NCBI RefSeq assembly: GCF_003243515.1
Contig: NZ_QFRA01000003.1
Coordinates: 62,001-126,000 of the forward strand
DNA length: 64,000 nt
Direction: 5' to 3'
Origin: Corynebacterium kroppenstedtii
GTDB lineage: Bacteria; Actinomycetota; Actinomycetes; Mycobacteriales; Mycobacteriaceae
Part shown: piece after piece, positions 1 through 11,607 of the stretch
Numbering within the stretch: the stretch's first letter is position 1
Layout: each line of letters begins with the position of its first letter
Program-made: the position numbers and the translations under genes
Notes under the pieces: generated by a model
Seen by the model: only the letters and a program-made list of their open reading frames with translations
Told to the model about the DNA's origin: nothing
Database searches by the model: none

Positions 1-2279
<2,279 letters not shown>

Positions 2280-2464
2280 AGGGAATGGTCCTTTAACAAC
2301 TGTCGATTAATTGGGTGGATAATGCTACCAGCGAGTGTATGCCCCACCAGGTGCGCATAGATAACACGGGCAGTCTACTCGGTTGGCAGTATACGGTGTT
2401 GACCACTAACGGGTGAACCACGCCAACTTATCTGGCTGCTTATCTGTGGCTAGACATGAGAAAG

Positions 2465-2485
2465 CCGGCCCCACGAGGGAGCCGG
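2465..2485 (-). terminator. Probable terminator of hpf
   Basis: An 8-bp stem with one mismatch (CCGGCCCC / GGAGCCGG) and a 5-base loop lies about 80 bp past the hpf stop. Read on the minus strand it is followed by the pyrimidine-rich CTTTCTC. It separates hpf from the secA promoter region. The T tract is short, so termination may be partial. Confidence 0.5.
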
Positions 2486-2567
2486 ACTGGTCTCTGAACG
2501 ACAACGCTACGCAGCAGGCTGTACAGCAATAATGCTACCGCCGTGCAGCGTCGGTGCTAAGCAGACG

Positions 2568-3263
2568 TTACTTGCCTGCGTCGGCAGATTCTGCTGCAGC
2601 CTCTTCCTCAGAGCTGAGGGTAATCAGGCCGTAGTCAAAAGCGTGACGCCGGTACACAACGGACGGCTTGTTGTTCTCTTCATTCACGAAGAGGAAGAAG
2701 TCGTGCCCAACCAATTCCATCTCGCTGAGGGCTTCGTCGACACTAATCGGTGTCGACGAGTGAGTCTTACGACGAACAATTTTGCCCGGCTCGAACTCCG
2801 CTGCGTACGGATCAACATCATACTTGCCAGGCTGCTCCGTCTTCTGCTCATCCTTGGCGTCTTGCACCAGTTGAGCCGTCGCCTCGCCCACAGAAATCGG
2901 TGTGCGATGACCGGAACGACTGATCTGCCGGCGCACTTTCACCTTCCGGAGACTACGTTCCATGCGGCCAATTGCGCTTTCCAATGCCGCATAGAAGCTA
3001 TCTTCCTTTGCTTCCGCCCGAGCAATATGCCCTTTACCGGACGCCGTGATCTGAATGCGATCAGCACGGTCAGCGCGGCGCGGATTAGGTTCATGCAGCA
3101 GCTCGACGTGGAAGGAGGTCAACGTAGGATCCAGGCGTTCAATTTTGGCCAATTTCGCGTTGACCCTATTGGCGAAGTGATCGGGAATGTCAACGTTACG
3201 GCCAGTGAGGTGTACCTGGGCTTGCGGTGTGACAGCCTCATCTTTCTCAACAGGTGTGGTCAC
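2568..3263 (-). CDS. hpf: Ribosome hibernation promoting factor, long form
   Basis: Long-form HPF of about 231 residues that dimerises 70S ribosomes into inactive 100S particles in stationary phase. The N-terminal S30AE domain (about 15-115) contains LTGRNVDIPDHF and HVELLHEPNPRRADRADRIQIT. The C-terminal dimerisation domain (about 165-225) contains SVDEALSEMELVGHDFFLFVNEE split by family-typical residues. I chose GTG 3263 because GGAGG lies 8 bases upstream. A GTG at 3281 is also in frame but has no ribosome binding site. It sits between comF and secA as in relatives. Confidence 0.95.
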   Translation of the reverse strand: MTTPVEKDEAVTPQAQVHLTGRNVDIPDHFANRVNAKLAKIERLDPTLTSFHVELLHEPNPRRADRADRIQITASGKGHIARAEAKEDSFYAALESAIGRMERSLRKVKVRRQISRSGHRTPISVGEATAQLVQDAKDEQKTEQPGKYDVDPYAAEFEPGKIVRRKTHSSTPISVDEALSEMELVGHDFFLFVNEENNKPSVVYRRHAFDYGLITLSSEEEAAAESADAGK

Positions 3264-3505
3264 GAGCTCTACCTCCAACACTAGGGGCGCCAGTGTCGCA
3301 CGGAGCGAATCGTAATAGCCTCGTATGGCTTCTATCCAGCTCTTTTACTGCGGCACTGTGTATGGCGCCGGTTCCACGGCAACCCGACAGTTGCCTTCAA
3401 GGACATTTTCAAGACTACCTGGATGAGCTCAATCTCGCGGATGGGGGTACCCAAATCATGGCTCTTAGAAGCACTAAACGGACATTATCAAGGAGGTTTA
3501 GTGAG

Positions 3506-4252
3506 CTACGCGCTACACAGCGCTACCCCCATCGCCGGATGCCACCCGTGCGCGCGAAGAACGAGCACCGATTCAGCGCATGTCGATCCCGTCGTGACCA
3601 CATCATCCACGATGATCACTTGTGGATGATGAACACCGGTCATCCCCGTGCTTGCCCATCCGCTCCTGATGTACCGCTCCCATTCGCGGGTATCGACGGC
3701 TACTGCGCCCGAGAGATTCTCCCTCCGCGCGGTGGCGGGGAGTCCGACCTGGTCTCGCTTGGTTCCTCTGCTTCGCAACACAGGGGCGACGCTGATATCG
3801 CCAGATATTCCCTGGGCGATGTCCTGGCACCATCGCGTCACCAAGTCACCTCCCCTTTGGCGCGACGCACGACGTGTGGTCGGCGCAGGCACGAGCACCC
3901 ACGGCACCACCCGAGGATCAGGCAGGTACCCGTTAGCCCACAGCCATCGGAATGTGCCCACCATCAGCGCGCCGCACACATCCCTGGCATCACGTCGGCC
4001 ACGTTCCTTCGCACCCAAGAGCACCTGGCGGTGCACGCCTCCGTACGATCCGCTCACCACGATGGGAATACCGGGGTCCAGGCGTGGCGTCGTGAATAAA
4101 GGAGGATCCTGCTGGCACAGACGCTCGCACCGAATACACAACCCCGACGGTTCTCCCGGCACCGTGGGGTGCCCGCATCCCGGACAATCCGCAGGGAGGA
4201 GGAGATCCATTGTTGCCCTCGCGACCGAGCCAATCGTCCACCTCACTGGCAT
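3506..4252 (-). CDS. ComF family phosphoribosyltransferase-like protein
   Basis: A 248-residue protein of the ComF/GntX family, named after a DNA-uptake protein of Bacillus; its role in corynebacteria is not established. A small zinc-ribbon-like N-terminus (CPGC near 23, CIRC near 39) precedes a type I phosphoribosyltransferase fold. The PRPP-binding loop reads VIIVDDVVTTGST near residue 215. It follows lpqB by 53 bp on the same strand, and this neighbourhood is conserved in corynebacteria and mycobacteria. ATG 4252 is used; an internal ATG at 4210 (MDLLLPADCPGCG) would also keep all motifs. Confidence 0.88.
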   Translation of the reverse strand: MPVRWTIGSVARATMDLLLPADCPGCGHPTVPGEPSGLCIRCERLCQQDPPLFTTPRLDPGIPIVVSGSYGGVHRQVLLGAKERGRRDARDVCGALMVGTFRWLWANGYLPDPRVVPWVLVPAPTTRRASRQRGGDLVTRWCQDIAQGISGDISVAPVLRSRGTKRDQVGLPATARRENLSGAVAVDTREWERYIRSGWASTGMTGVHHPQVIIVDDVVTTGSTCAESVLVLRAHGWHPAMGVALCSA

Positions 4253-4305
4253 TATCCCCCCGCCGCTTTGTTGCCTGCGTTTCCCCCGCGTCTGCTCCAG
4301 CCGCG

Positions 4306-6201
4306 CTACCAGGAGACGATCGGCTGCGCGCGAATGCCTTGCAGTCCCGGCACTTCACGCCAGTTCTGCGTTGCCGTATCCGACGAATTATTACGTTCCA
4401 GCTGGAGCACCGACCGCGAATCGGTGATGTAGAGCTCGTTGCGTGTGGACGCCACGGCCGACACCGGCGCCTGCACGTTGTTCGAGATCAGCCTAGTTGC
4501 GTCAGAGCCGTCGGGCTGAACACTCCATATCGGCGCGTCCTGCGACTGCGTGCCAATCAAGAGCGAACCATCGGGTTGCCAATCCAAGCTCGTCGCGGTA
4601 TCGCCCACAAAAACCTCACCCAGCTCGCGAGGAGACATGATGCGGCTCTTACCGCCTTCGCCCGGCGCGATGATCGCGGTGAACACGCGGCCACCGATGA
4701 TCATGGCCGCCCGCACACCGTCGTTGGCGACGCGGAATTCACTGATTTTGTGGTCGTTATTCTCGTCGTCTCCGTCGTCGTCGCTGCGGAGTTGGGCTCG
4801 GAGAGCGTCGTTATCCACGATGTATTCATTCTTGACGCTCCCGGACCCGGATTTGCTGTCCGTCCCGGTTTGGTATTCAACGCGGTGGATTTCTTTGCCA
4901 TCGGCCACGGTCCAGGCCACTGTGCCGTCTTCTGACCACGACGGCCGGGTGAGCGTTCGACCACGCACAATGGGTTGCGCCGCCCCATCGGCTTCCTCCA
5001 CGTTGTCCCGGGTGTCGGCGTCGGTATCCATCACGTGCCCGATGCGCAAAACACTACTGCCGCTGCCTGACTGGGCACGTCCTTCGTCATCATCCCCGAT
5101 GTTGTCGCGTTCCACGACTGCAGCTAGACCGCCATTCGGCGTAATCCCGGCAGAGAGGATCTTGCCGTCACGCCCGAATGGGCCAGGATCACGAGTGGCG
5201 CCCGAAGCCGAGATCGTCTCGAGACTTCCGTCCGCAACGGCGTGAAGGGTGTTCATCTCTGGCGGTTCGGGGTTGAGGTCAGAGACGTCGGACGCACTCA
5301 GCGACTTGTGCGCCTGGTCCAGAAGGGGTGCCCCGTCCGCCATGAGGGTGAACGGTCCGCGCACATCGGAGTGAATGAGCGTCCACACTACTTGCCCGGC
5401 GATCTTTTGGCGGTCGTCGCTACTGACTTGGGACAGCCCCTTGATATCGACGGTAGACCCGCCGGCTTTGTCGCTCTTCGCGGTGATCGATGTTCCCGCA
5501 GGCAGAGCGGTGCCAATGCCGGGAGCGAGTTCCTGGCGCGGCCCACTGGCCAGGAGCGACATGAGGCTTGATTCAATCGTGTCCTGCTGGGAATAGATCC
5601 ATCGTCGGTCGGAGACTAAGTACCGGCCGGTGTGGTCCAAGAAGTACACCGAGTAGGCTCGATAGGTCTGTTCGAAGTCGACGCTCTGCAGGATGATCCC
5701 CTCGGGTACCGACGAGATCCTCCATTCCCCGTTCACTTTCTTTAGTTTGAATTGTGAACGGTAGGAGCCGCTCCGTGGGGTGAACGTTCCCCCATCGCCC
5801 AGGACGCCAATTGTGGAGCCCGACACATCGAATGTCGCTTCATCATCCATCGGTTGACCTGACGAATTAATGTTGAGCTGCTGGACGATGAACGCGTCAT
5901 TGCCGTCTTTCCATGCATCTGACGACTTGCTGGTCAGGAACGCGCGAGCAGCCTTGTGACTATGCGACGGGTGAGCTGAGGCCGAGAAGAACCCGCGGAG
6001 CACTTCGTCGGGGGCGTCTCCTTTTTGGGGCCCGGGAACGGTTGTGCCCGATTCCCCCGGCGCGTAGGAATGGATAGCTTTCGGATCACTATGACTGGGC
6101 AAAGTGGCACACCCTGACAATGACGACGCCACCCCGATGCAGAATGCAGTGCTGACGGCGACCACACGGCCGCGTCGCGACGAGGGCCACGGTTTGTTCA
6201 T
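4306..6201 (-). CDS. lpqB: Lipoprotein LpqB, MtrAB-associated
   Basis: Extracytoplasmic lipoprotein that modulates the MtrAB two-component system. The signal sequence ends in the lipobox LSGC with the lipidated Cys at residue 31. A GerMN-type domain (about 195-310) follows, then a beta-propeller-like C-terminal region. At 631 residues it is a little longer than mycobacterial LpqB. The start codon overlaps the mtrB stop (TAATG) and GAGGAGG lies 7 bases upstream, so translation is coupled to mtrB. An acidic insert rich in Asp/Gly/Ser in the C-terminal half accounts for some of the extra length. Confidence 0.95.
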   Translation of the reverse strand: MNKPWPSSRRGRVVAVSTAFCIGVASSLSGCATLPSHSDPKAIHSYAPGESGTTVPGPQKGDAPDEVLRGFFSASAHPSHSHKAARAFLTSKSSDAWKDGNDAFIVQQLNINSSGQPMDDEATFDVSGSTIGVLGDGGTFTPRSGSYRSQFKLKKVNGEWRISSVPEGIILQSVDFEQTYRAYSVYFLDHTGRYLVSDRRWIYSQQDTIESSLMSLLASGPRQELAPGIGTALPAGTSITAKSDKAGGSTVDIKGLSQVSSDDRQKIAGQVVWTLIHSDVRGPFTLMADGAPLLDQAHKSLSASDVSDLNPEPPEMNTLHAVADGSLETISASGATRDPGPFGRDGKILSAGITPNGGLAAVVERDNIGDDDEGRAQSGSGSSVLRIGHVMDTDADTRDNVEEADGAAQPIVRGRTLTRPSWSEDGTVAWTVADGKEIHRVEYQTGTDSKSGSGSVKNEYIVDNDALRAQLRSDDDGDDENNDHKISEFRVANDGVRAAMIIGGRVFTAIIAPGEGGKSRIMSPRELGEVFVGDTATSLDWQPDGSLLIGTQSQDAPIWSVQPDGSDATRLISNNVQAPVSAVASTRNELYITDSRSVLQLERNNSSDTATQNWREVPGLQGIRAQPIVSW

Positions 6202-8636
6202 TATTGGTCCTCCTCAGAATGGGTGTGAGCGTCAGTTTCGGCGGGCGTATCGACGGGCAGCGATCCAGACGGTTCGGGGTCGAAGTCGTCAATTTCAGCG
6301 GCCGCGCGGAGTTCTTCTTCGCTGATTTCCTCTAACTCCGTGCCGTAATAATCATCCTCAGCAGGATAATCATTCCCACGGGCTTCGGCAGCTGCACTAC
6401 CGACGGCTTTCTCACTGGTGGCAGCGCTGTTTTCGACGTCATGACCGGTGGCTGAGTCGGCAGCGGATCCGGAATGTACCGTCGGCCACTCTTCGCTCGG
6501 GGCGATTTCGCCTGGTATGACTTCGTCTGCAGTTACGGTTGGTTGCGCAGATTCGGCTGATGGTGCGCTCTCGGCTGTCGAAGCACTGACCTGACTCGGC
6601 TGATATATATCCGAGTTTTCTGTATGAGCATTCTGTGTGGATCCGCTCAAAGAAGGTTCCGCCGACGGGACGAATAACGCCTGTTGGCCATCCGAAGCCG
6701 CTCCGCGTTCATCGGCCACACCAGCGTCAGCCGCACCAGCTCCAACCGCGCTAGCATCACTCAACTCGCCACCAACGTAAGCATCGCTGACAGCTCGTAT
6801 ACCATCACCAGCTGGGGCGTTATCACCAGTACTCGTCTCGTCACTGTCGGTTGCTTCACTGACAGCGTGGTCCACAGCGCCATACGTCTTCACGACCAGC
6901 TCCGGATACGACGCTAATGCTGCGTCGGCCTTCCCCCCCACTGCGAGGTCCAGAGCAGCATCATTCGCCGTGACAGGAATGTCGGGATCGATCGGGAGTG
7001 TCAGGCGGAAACAAGAGCCGACCTTAATTTCACCAATCGCGTCAAGTTTGCCACCATGCAACGCGGCGTTCTCGCGGGCAATGGCCAGGCCCAACCCGGT
7101 GCCCCCACGGTGGCGCACGCGGGACGGATCGGCACGCCAAAAGCGGTTAAAAACAAGATCCTCTTCGCCCGCTTTCAGCCCGACACCGTGGTCCAACACG
7201 ATGATCGATACCGCCCGATCATTGCGTCGAACAGCGATATCGACGGGCTTACCTTCGGCATGGTCCAGCGCGTTCTCAATGAGATTGCGGAAAATACGTT
7301 GCACCCGTCGGGTATCAATGGGCATAAACAGCGGCTCGCTGGGTACATGGAAACGCACAAGCACGTTGAGTTTCTTCGCCAGTTGGACGTTCAACAGCCA
7401 CGCATCATGCAACGCACCCAGCAAATCGACCTGCTCGAGCGACAACTCCTCAACGCCGGAATCGTGGCGGGAAATATCCAAAAGGTCACTGAGCAGCCCC
7501 TCGAAACGCCCCAATTCTTTGTTCATCAACGACGAGGCACGGCGCATCACGGGGTCAAGGTTGTCAGCGTTATCTTCGATAATGTCCGCAGCCATCCGAA
7601 CCGTCGTCAAGGGTGATCTCAGTTCGTGAGACACATCCGAGGTGAACTGTTTTTGCAGGTCACCATACTCTTCGAGCTGTTTAATCTGCTTGGATAACGA
7701 GTCCGCCATGGAGTTAAAACTCGTGGCCAAGCGCGCCATCTCGTCGCGGCCATTCACCGCCATGCGCTCACTCAGGTGCCCTTGAGAAAACCTTTCAGCA
7801 GTCCGGCTGGCCGTGCGAACAGGGGTCGTGACCTGCTGCGCGAATGTCCACACAATGCCGACCAGCACGACGAGCAGGATGATCCCGCCACTGGAAATCA
7901 GCCCACGCATCAGCGCCAAGGTGGATTCATCATTATCCATCGGCAAGATCAGATACAGCTCCAGGCCCTGCACATCGGAGGACACCGGAGAACCAATGAT
8001 CAGGGCTTTATATCGACTACCGTCGGGGCGTCGCAACGTATCGAACTGATACGCCACCTGATTGTCGTGAATAAAATTCCTGAGGCTTTTCGGAATCTGG
8101 GCGTTATCGGGAGAAACGACGTCCTCGCCATTGATATCCGGCGCAATCAGAACCGGCTCATAAGCTGAGTTGACCGGGCCTGATGACGAATCCGATGCGT
8201 CGGATCCCCCACCGCGCTCGGTCAGGGCAGTTCTGGCCGCGTTGATACGAACCTGGATCGAGTTCGAGGTATCCGACGCGTCAATCTGCTGTTCCACAGC
8301 GCGCCAGGCCCTATCGATACCGTCTTGAGCGGCCTCCACCTTCGCTTGGGTGAGTCGCGTCGCCATGGAAGAAATGAGTGTGAAACACAGAACGAACAGA
8401 ACGATCGCCGACGCAATAAACATCCGCCCCACGGTCTTCACCTGGGCGGATGTCTGCCATTTGTCGATGATTCGACGCCACAAACGCCGGATGCTCAGTG
8501 GCCAGCGGCTGTGGCCGTCTGAGTCGTTATCGCGCAGCGAAGGGCGGACAAGTACACTAAGCCCCTCTTGATTCTTCGGATCAAAGAGGGGGTGTCGTAA
8601 TCGTCCCGGTCGGGACTCTGGGTTTCCGCTACTCAC
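6201..8636 (-). CDS. mtrB: Sensor histidine kinase MtrB with long C-terminal tail
   Basis: Membrane sensor kinase partner of MtrA, controlling cell-wall and osmotic-stress genes. Membrane segments are near 72-92 and 246-270, flanking an extracytoplasmic sensor domain. HAMP follows (about 270-325), then the H box VSHELRSPLTTV with the phospho-His near 336, and HATPase_c (about 440-555) with NLIENALDHA and GTGLGLAI. Residues from about 558 to 811 form a low-complexity Ala/Ser/Glu/Asp tail far longer than in typical MtrB. The GTG start at 8636 lies within the end of mtrA, giving an 8-base overlap and coupled translation. Confidence 0.96.
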   Translation of the reverse strand: MSSGNPESRPGRLRHPLFDPKNQEGLSVLVRPSLRDNDSDGHSRWPLSIRRLWRRIIDKWQTSAQVKTVGRMFIASAIVLFVLCFTLISSMATRLTQAKVEAAQDGIDRAWRAVEQQIDASDTSNSIQVRINAARTALTERGGGSDASDSSSGPVNSAYEPVLIAPDINGEDVVSPDNAQIPKSLRNFIHDNQVAYQFDTLRRPDGSRYKALIIGSPVSSDVQGLELYLILPMDNDESTLALMRGLISSGGIILLVVLVGIVWTFAQQVTTPVRTASRTAERFSQGHLSERMAVNGRDEMARLATSFNSMADSLSKQIKQLEEYGDLQKQFTSDVSHELRSPLTTVRMAADIIEDNADNLDPVMRRASSLMNKELGRFEGLLSDLLDISRHDSGVEELSLEQVDLLGALHDAWLLNVQLAKKLNVLVRFHVPSEPLFMPIDTRRVQRIFRNLIENALDHAEGKPVDIAVRRNDRAVSIIVLDHGVGLKAGEEDLVFNRFWRADPSRVRHRGGTGLGLAIARENAALHGGKLDAIGEIKVGSCFRLTLPIDPDIPVTANDAALDLAVGGKADAALASYPELVVKTYGAVDHAVSEATDSDETSTGDNAPAGDGIRAVSDAYVGGELSDASAVGAGAADAGVADERGAASDGQQALFVPSAEPSLSGSTQNAHTENSDIYQPSQVSASTAESAPSAESAQPTVTADEVIPGEIAPSEEWPTVHSGSAADSATGHDVENSAATSEKAVGSAAAEARGNDYPAEDDYYGTELEEISEEELRAAAEIDDFDPEPSGSLPVDTPAETDAHTHSEEDQ

Positions 8637-9303
8637 CGATCTTGTAACCCACTCCTCGGACGGCCTGGATCAGCTTCGGATTCTTGTGATCCTTCTCGAC
8701 CTTGATCCGCAAGCGGTTGATATGAACATTCAACACACGGGTGTCCGTGGGCTGCTTATATCCCCACACTTCCCGTAGCAGTTCCTTACGCGTGAGTACT
8801 TGCTTCGGCCGGCTAGCCAACTGGGTTAGCAGGTCGAATTCGATAGGGGTAAGTGGAATTTCCTTCCCATCGCGCTTCACGATGTGCCCCGGAACGTCGA
8901 TAACTAAATCACCGACGTGGATGGTATCCCCCGTGGCCTGCTCGCGACGCCGCAACTGCGCACGAACGCGCGCCACCAGTTCTTTCGGCTTGAACGGCTT
9001 ATTGATGTAATCATCCGCGCCAGACTCCAACCCCAGGACAACGTCGACAGTGTCGGTCCGAGCACTCAACATCACGATGGGCACCCCTGACGTCTTCCGG
9101 ATAGCCCGGCACACGTCGACACCGTTCATGCTGGGCAGCATGACGTCGAGCAAAATAAGATCCGGTTCCTCGTTGGATGCTGCGGTCACGGCCTCTGCAC
9201 CATCACCCACCACGACCGTGTCGAACCCTTCACCTTGAAGGACGATCATGAGCATTTCCGCAATGGCCGGGTCATCGTCGACAACGAGGATTTTTGTCTT
9301 CAT
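8629..9303 (-). CDS. mtrA: Response regulator MtrA
   Basis: OmpR/PhoB-family response regulator, 224 residues. The receiver domain (1-120) has DDD near 9-11, the phospho-acceptor D53 in DLILLDVMLP, and K in INKPFKPKEL. The winged-helix DNA-binding domain occupies about 130-224 and ends LIQAVRGVGYKIG. I chose ATG 9303 because MKTKILVVDDD aligns with the family start. The frame stays open upstream to 9456, but that extension is not family-like. In relatives tmk is directly upstream; here bioWF, on the opposite strand, intervenes. Confidence 0.97.
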   Translation of the reverse strand: MKTKILVVDDDPAIAEMLMIVLQGEGFDTVVVGDGAEAVTAASNEEPDLILLDVMLPSMNGVDVCRAIRKTSGVPIVMLSARTDTVDVVLGLESGADDYINKPFKPKELVARVRAQLRRREQATGDTIHVGDLVIDVPGHIVKRDGKEIPLTPIEFDLLTQLASRPKQVLTRKELLREVWGYKQPTDTRVLNVHINRLRIKVEKDHKNPKLIQAVRGVGYKIGE

Positions 9304-9373
9304 ATTTCTATATTCTGGCATATGGCTGGGACACAGTCGCAGCAACTTACGATAGCTCCGGGTATTACCCTTC

Positions 9374-9386
9374 ATCAGATCCTGAT
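9374..9386. promoter_or_regulatory. Small palindrome just upstream of bioWF
   Basis: ATCAG-ATC-CTGAT, a 5-3-5 inverted repeat, lies immediately before the AAAGGAG ribosome binding site of bioWF in the 97-bp mtrA/bioWF divergent gap. It could be an operator for the biotin gene. It does not match the TGAAC/GTTAC half-sites of the corynebacterial biotin repressor BioQ. With arms this short, chance is a real alternative. Confidence 0.3.
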
Positions 9387-9400
9387 AAAAGGAGTGTACG

Positions 9401-11545
9401 GTGCGGTTTAGCATCAAAATGCGGGCGAGCGCGCGGGTCTCGTCATCGCCCAGCACCAGCGACGGTGCATCCTGTGATCACTCTGAATCACGCGATCACT
9501 CTGATCGGCATATTTCTGGCGCGGAACGCATCGTGTCGGCGTCGGACATCATGCGGACAATGACCGAATTGGAGCATCGGGCCTGGACGCACTCGAATGG
9601 GCGACCCGATGATGTTGTTGTCAGTGTCCACCGTGTTGATGAGGATGAAATCACACATATTCCTGCTCTCACCCGGGAAACGCGCCATACACAAACTGTC
9701 GACGACGCCCACCGCGCGATCACGGAGATTCTTCGCGACGCAGGAATTCCGACCGCGGAGCACGCGCTTAACGTTCTGACACGTATCCGGGGGATGCGTG
9801 GCGCAATGCTTCTTGACGCCGATACCGGCGAGCGTAGGGATACGAAAGATATCCGCGGAGTTCGTGTAACGGCCCTGGAGAATGACATGCCGACGGGGGC
9901 CGACGCTGCCGAAGAAATGTCGTCCTCGGCGGCAGCGAAACCGTATTACTGCGAGGCACTGACGCTGGCGTCGAAAGTGCAGTACCACCCCGCCGTGTGC
10001 GCGGAGCTGTGCATTTCTGATGACCCCGATTACACGACCGGATATGTGAGCACACCGGGGCGCTACGTGCGGATTGAGAACATCAAACCCGCGGACAGCC
10101 CACAGGGCGGGCGCGTCTTCCTTGTACGTGGAACCGACGACGAGATTGCTGACTGCATCGATTACCTCGAGAACACTGCGGTGATTGTGCATGGAATTCC
10201 GTGGCCGCCACAGGACAATCGCTCGGCACACCGCGATGAACCCGACGCATTCGGCGCCACTCCTACAACCGATCTCCCAACTGACCTCACAACGTTCGCC
10301 GAACACTCGCTCGCCGCGTGGGAAAACAAGGGTTTGCGGCGCTACCCGCTGGAGTTCTCGTCGGCACCCACACCACACACAACAGTGTCCGGGTCCGACG
10401 CAGTGCTCTTCTCGTCCAGCAATTATCTGGGGCTCAGTGAACATCCCGATGTGATCGCAGCCGCGACCGAGGCACTCAAACACTATGGTGCCGGAACTGG
10501 AGGCAGCCGCCTGACCACGGGAAACTTCACCATCCACACCAGTACGGAACGAACCCTGGCTGAGTTCACCGGGTACGACGACGCAGTGCTGTTCGGTACC
10601 GGGTATCAAGCAAACGGCGCTATTCTGGCCACCCTGGCTACGGACATTCCCGAGGCCCCCAGCACCGCCCCCGCGAACACTCCCGGAATGACCATTTTCT
10701 CCGACGCGCTCAACCACGCGAGTCTGATCGATGGCGTCCGGATGGCGACGCGGGGAAACGCGGCGGTACACATTTACCCGCACAAGGACATGGAGCACCT
10801 CGAGAACGTACTCGCCCAGTGCGCAAGCCCACGGACACTCATCGTGTCGGACGGCGTGTTTTCCATGAACGGCGATATTGCCCCACTCCCCAGCATTATG
10901 CGGCTGGCGCGAGCACATGGTTCGTGGGTTCTTATCGACGATGCGCATGGCACGGGAACGCTGGGTCGGACTGGTCACGGCATCATCGAGTATTGGAGCG
11001 ACGCTCGACGCCAGGATGGTGGCGCGGAATTGTCGCATGACTCTGACTTGCGGCCGGACCTGCTCGTCATTACCGCGTCCAAGGCCCTCGGATCAGAAGG
11101 CGCGGCCGTGTGCTGTTCCACCCCTATGGCTGAGTTCTTGCGAAACCGTGCGCGCGGCTATGTGTTTTCCACCTCCTCAGCGCCGGCCTCAGTGGCGGCG
11201 ACACAAGCCGCCGTCAGGACAATTCTGCGCGAGCCCGAGCGCGTCCACCGACTGCAGGAAAACTCCCTTTACCTGCGCAATCAGCTGCGAGAACACGGTA
11301 TCCCGCTGGTCGATGGGACAAGCGACAGCACCCCCATCATCCCGATTTTTATTGGCGACGAAGCCGATGCCGTCCGCATTTCCCATGGGCTATGCGAGCG
11401 TGGATTCCACGTCCCCGGGATTCGGTATCCCACGGTCGCTCGTGGGCAGGCGATTCTCCGCGTGACGACGATGGCGACGCACACGCGGGACGATCTTGAC
11501 CGTTTGGTCGACGCTTTACGGGATCTGATGCCTCACCCGGCGTGA
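9401..11545 (+). CDS. bioWF: BioW–BioF fusion: pimeloyl-CoA synthetase / KAPA synthase
   Basis: A 714-residue fusion of two biotin enzymes. Residues 1-265 are BioW (6-carboxyhexanoate–CoA ligase, pimelate + CoA + ATP): SIKMRAS at 4-10, HISGAERIV at 37-45, MRGAMLLDA at 132-140, RGVR at 152-155, LASKV and DDPDYTTGYV at 189-216. Residues about 300-714 are BioF (8-amino-7-oxononanoate synthase): SSNYLGL, GTGGSRLTTGN, DDAHGTG at 513-519, and the PLP lysine K561 in TASKALG. Between them lies a linker of about 30 residues. About 25 extra residues split the BioW N-terminus between RAS and HISG. The GTG start has AAAGGAG upstream. It is monocistronic and divergent from mtrA. Confidence 0.95.
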   Translation: MRFSIKMRASARVSSSPSTSDGASCDHSESRDHSDRHISGAERIVSASDIMRTMTELEHRAWTHSNGRPDDVVVSVHRVDEDEITHIPALTRETRHTQTVDDAHRAITEILRDAGIPTAEHALNVLTRIRGMRGAMLLDADTGERRDTKDIRGVRVTALENDMPTGADAAEEMSSSAAAKPYYCEALTLASKVQYHPAVCAELCISDDPDYTTGYVSTPGRYVRIENIKPADSPQGGRVFLVRGTDDEIADCIDYLENTAVIVHGIPWPPQDNRSAHRDEPDAFGATPTTDLPTDLTTFAEHSLAAWENKGLRRYPLEFSSAPTPHTTVSGSDAVLFSSSNYLGLSEHPDVIAAATEALKHYGAGTGGSRLTTGNFTIHTSTERTLAEFTGYDDAVLFGTGYQANGAILATLATDIPEAPSTAPANTPGMTIFSDALNHASLIDGVRMATRGNAAVHIYPHKDMEHLENVLAQCASPRTLIVSDGVFSMNGDIAPLPSIMRLARAHGSWVLIDDAHGTGTLGRTGHGIIEYWSDARRQDGGAELSHDSDLRPDLLVITASKALGSEGAAVCCSTPMAEFLRNRARGYVFSTSSAPASVAATQAAVRTILREPERVHRLQENSLYLRNQLREHGIPLVDGTSDSTPIIPIFIGDEADAVRISHGLCERGFHVPGIRYPTVARGQAILRVTTMATHTRDDLDRLVDALRDLMPHPA

Positions 11546-11566
11546 CGTTCCACTCGGCGTGACGTT
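11538..11566 (+). repeat. Short tandem duplication over the bioWF stop codon
   Basis: CGGCGTGACGTT occurs at 11538-11549 and again at 11555-11566, with a period of 17 bases. The first copy contains the bioWF TGA stop. It looks like a recent slippage duplication. It ends in a short T run but forms no obvious hairpin. Confidence 0.6.
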
Positions 11567-11607
11567 TTTATAGCGCAATGCCCGTCGACGCAGATGGTGG
11601 CCAGCTC

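Noticed and set aside
9304..9400. BioQ operator for bioWF
   Set aside because: No TGAAC-N3-GTTAC-like sequence is present in the mtrA/bioWF gap.
9488..11038. 516-codon open frame on the minus strand opposite bioWF
   Set aside because: It is the shadow of a well-supported BioW–BioF frame, has no family-like motifs, and its Cys/Arg/His-rich composition is typical of antisense frames in GC-rich DNA.
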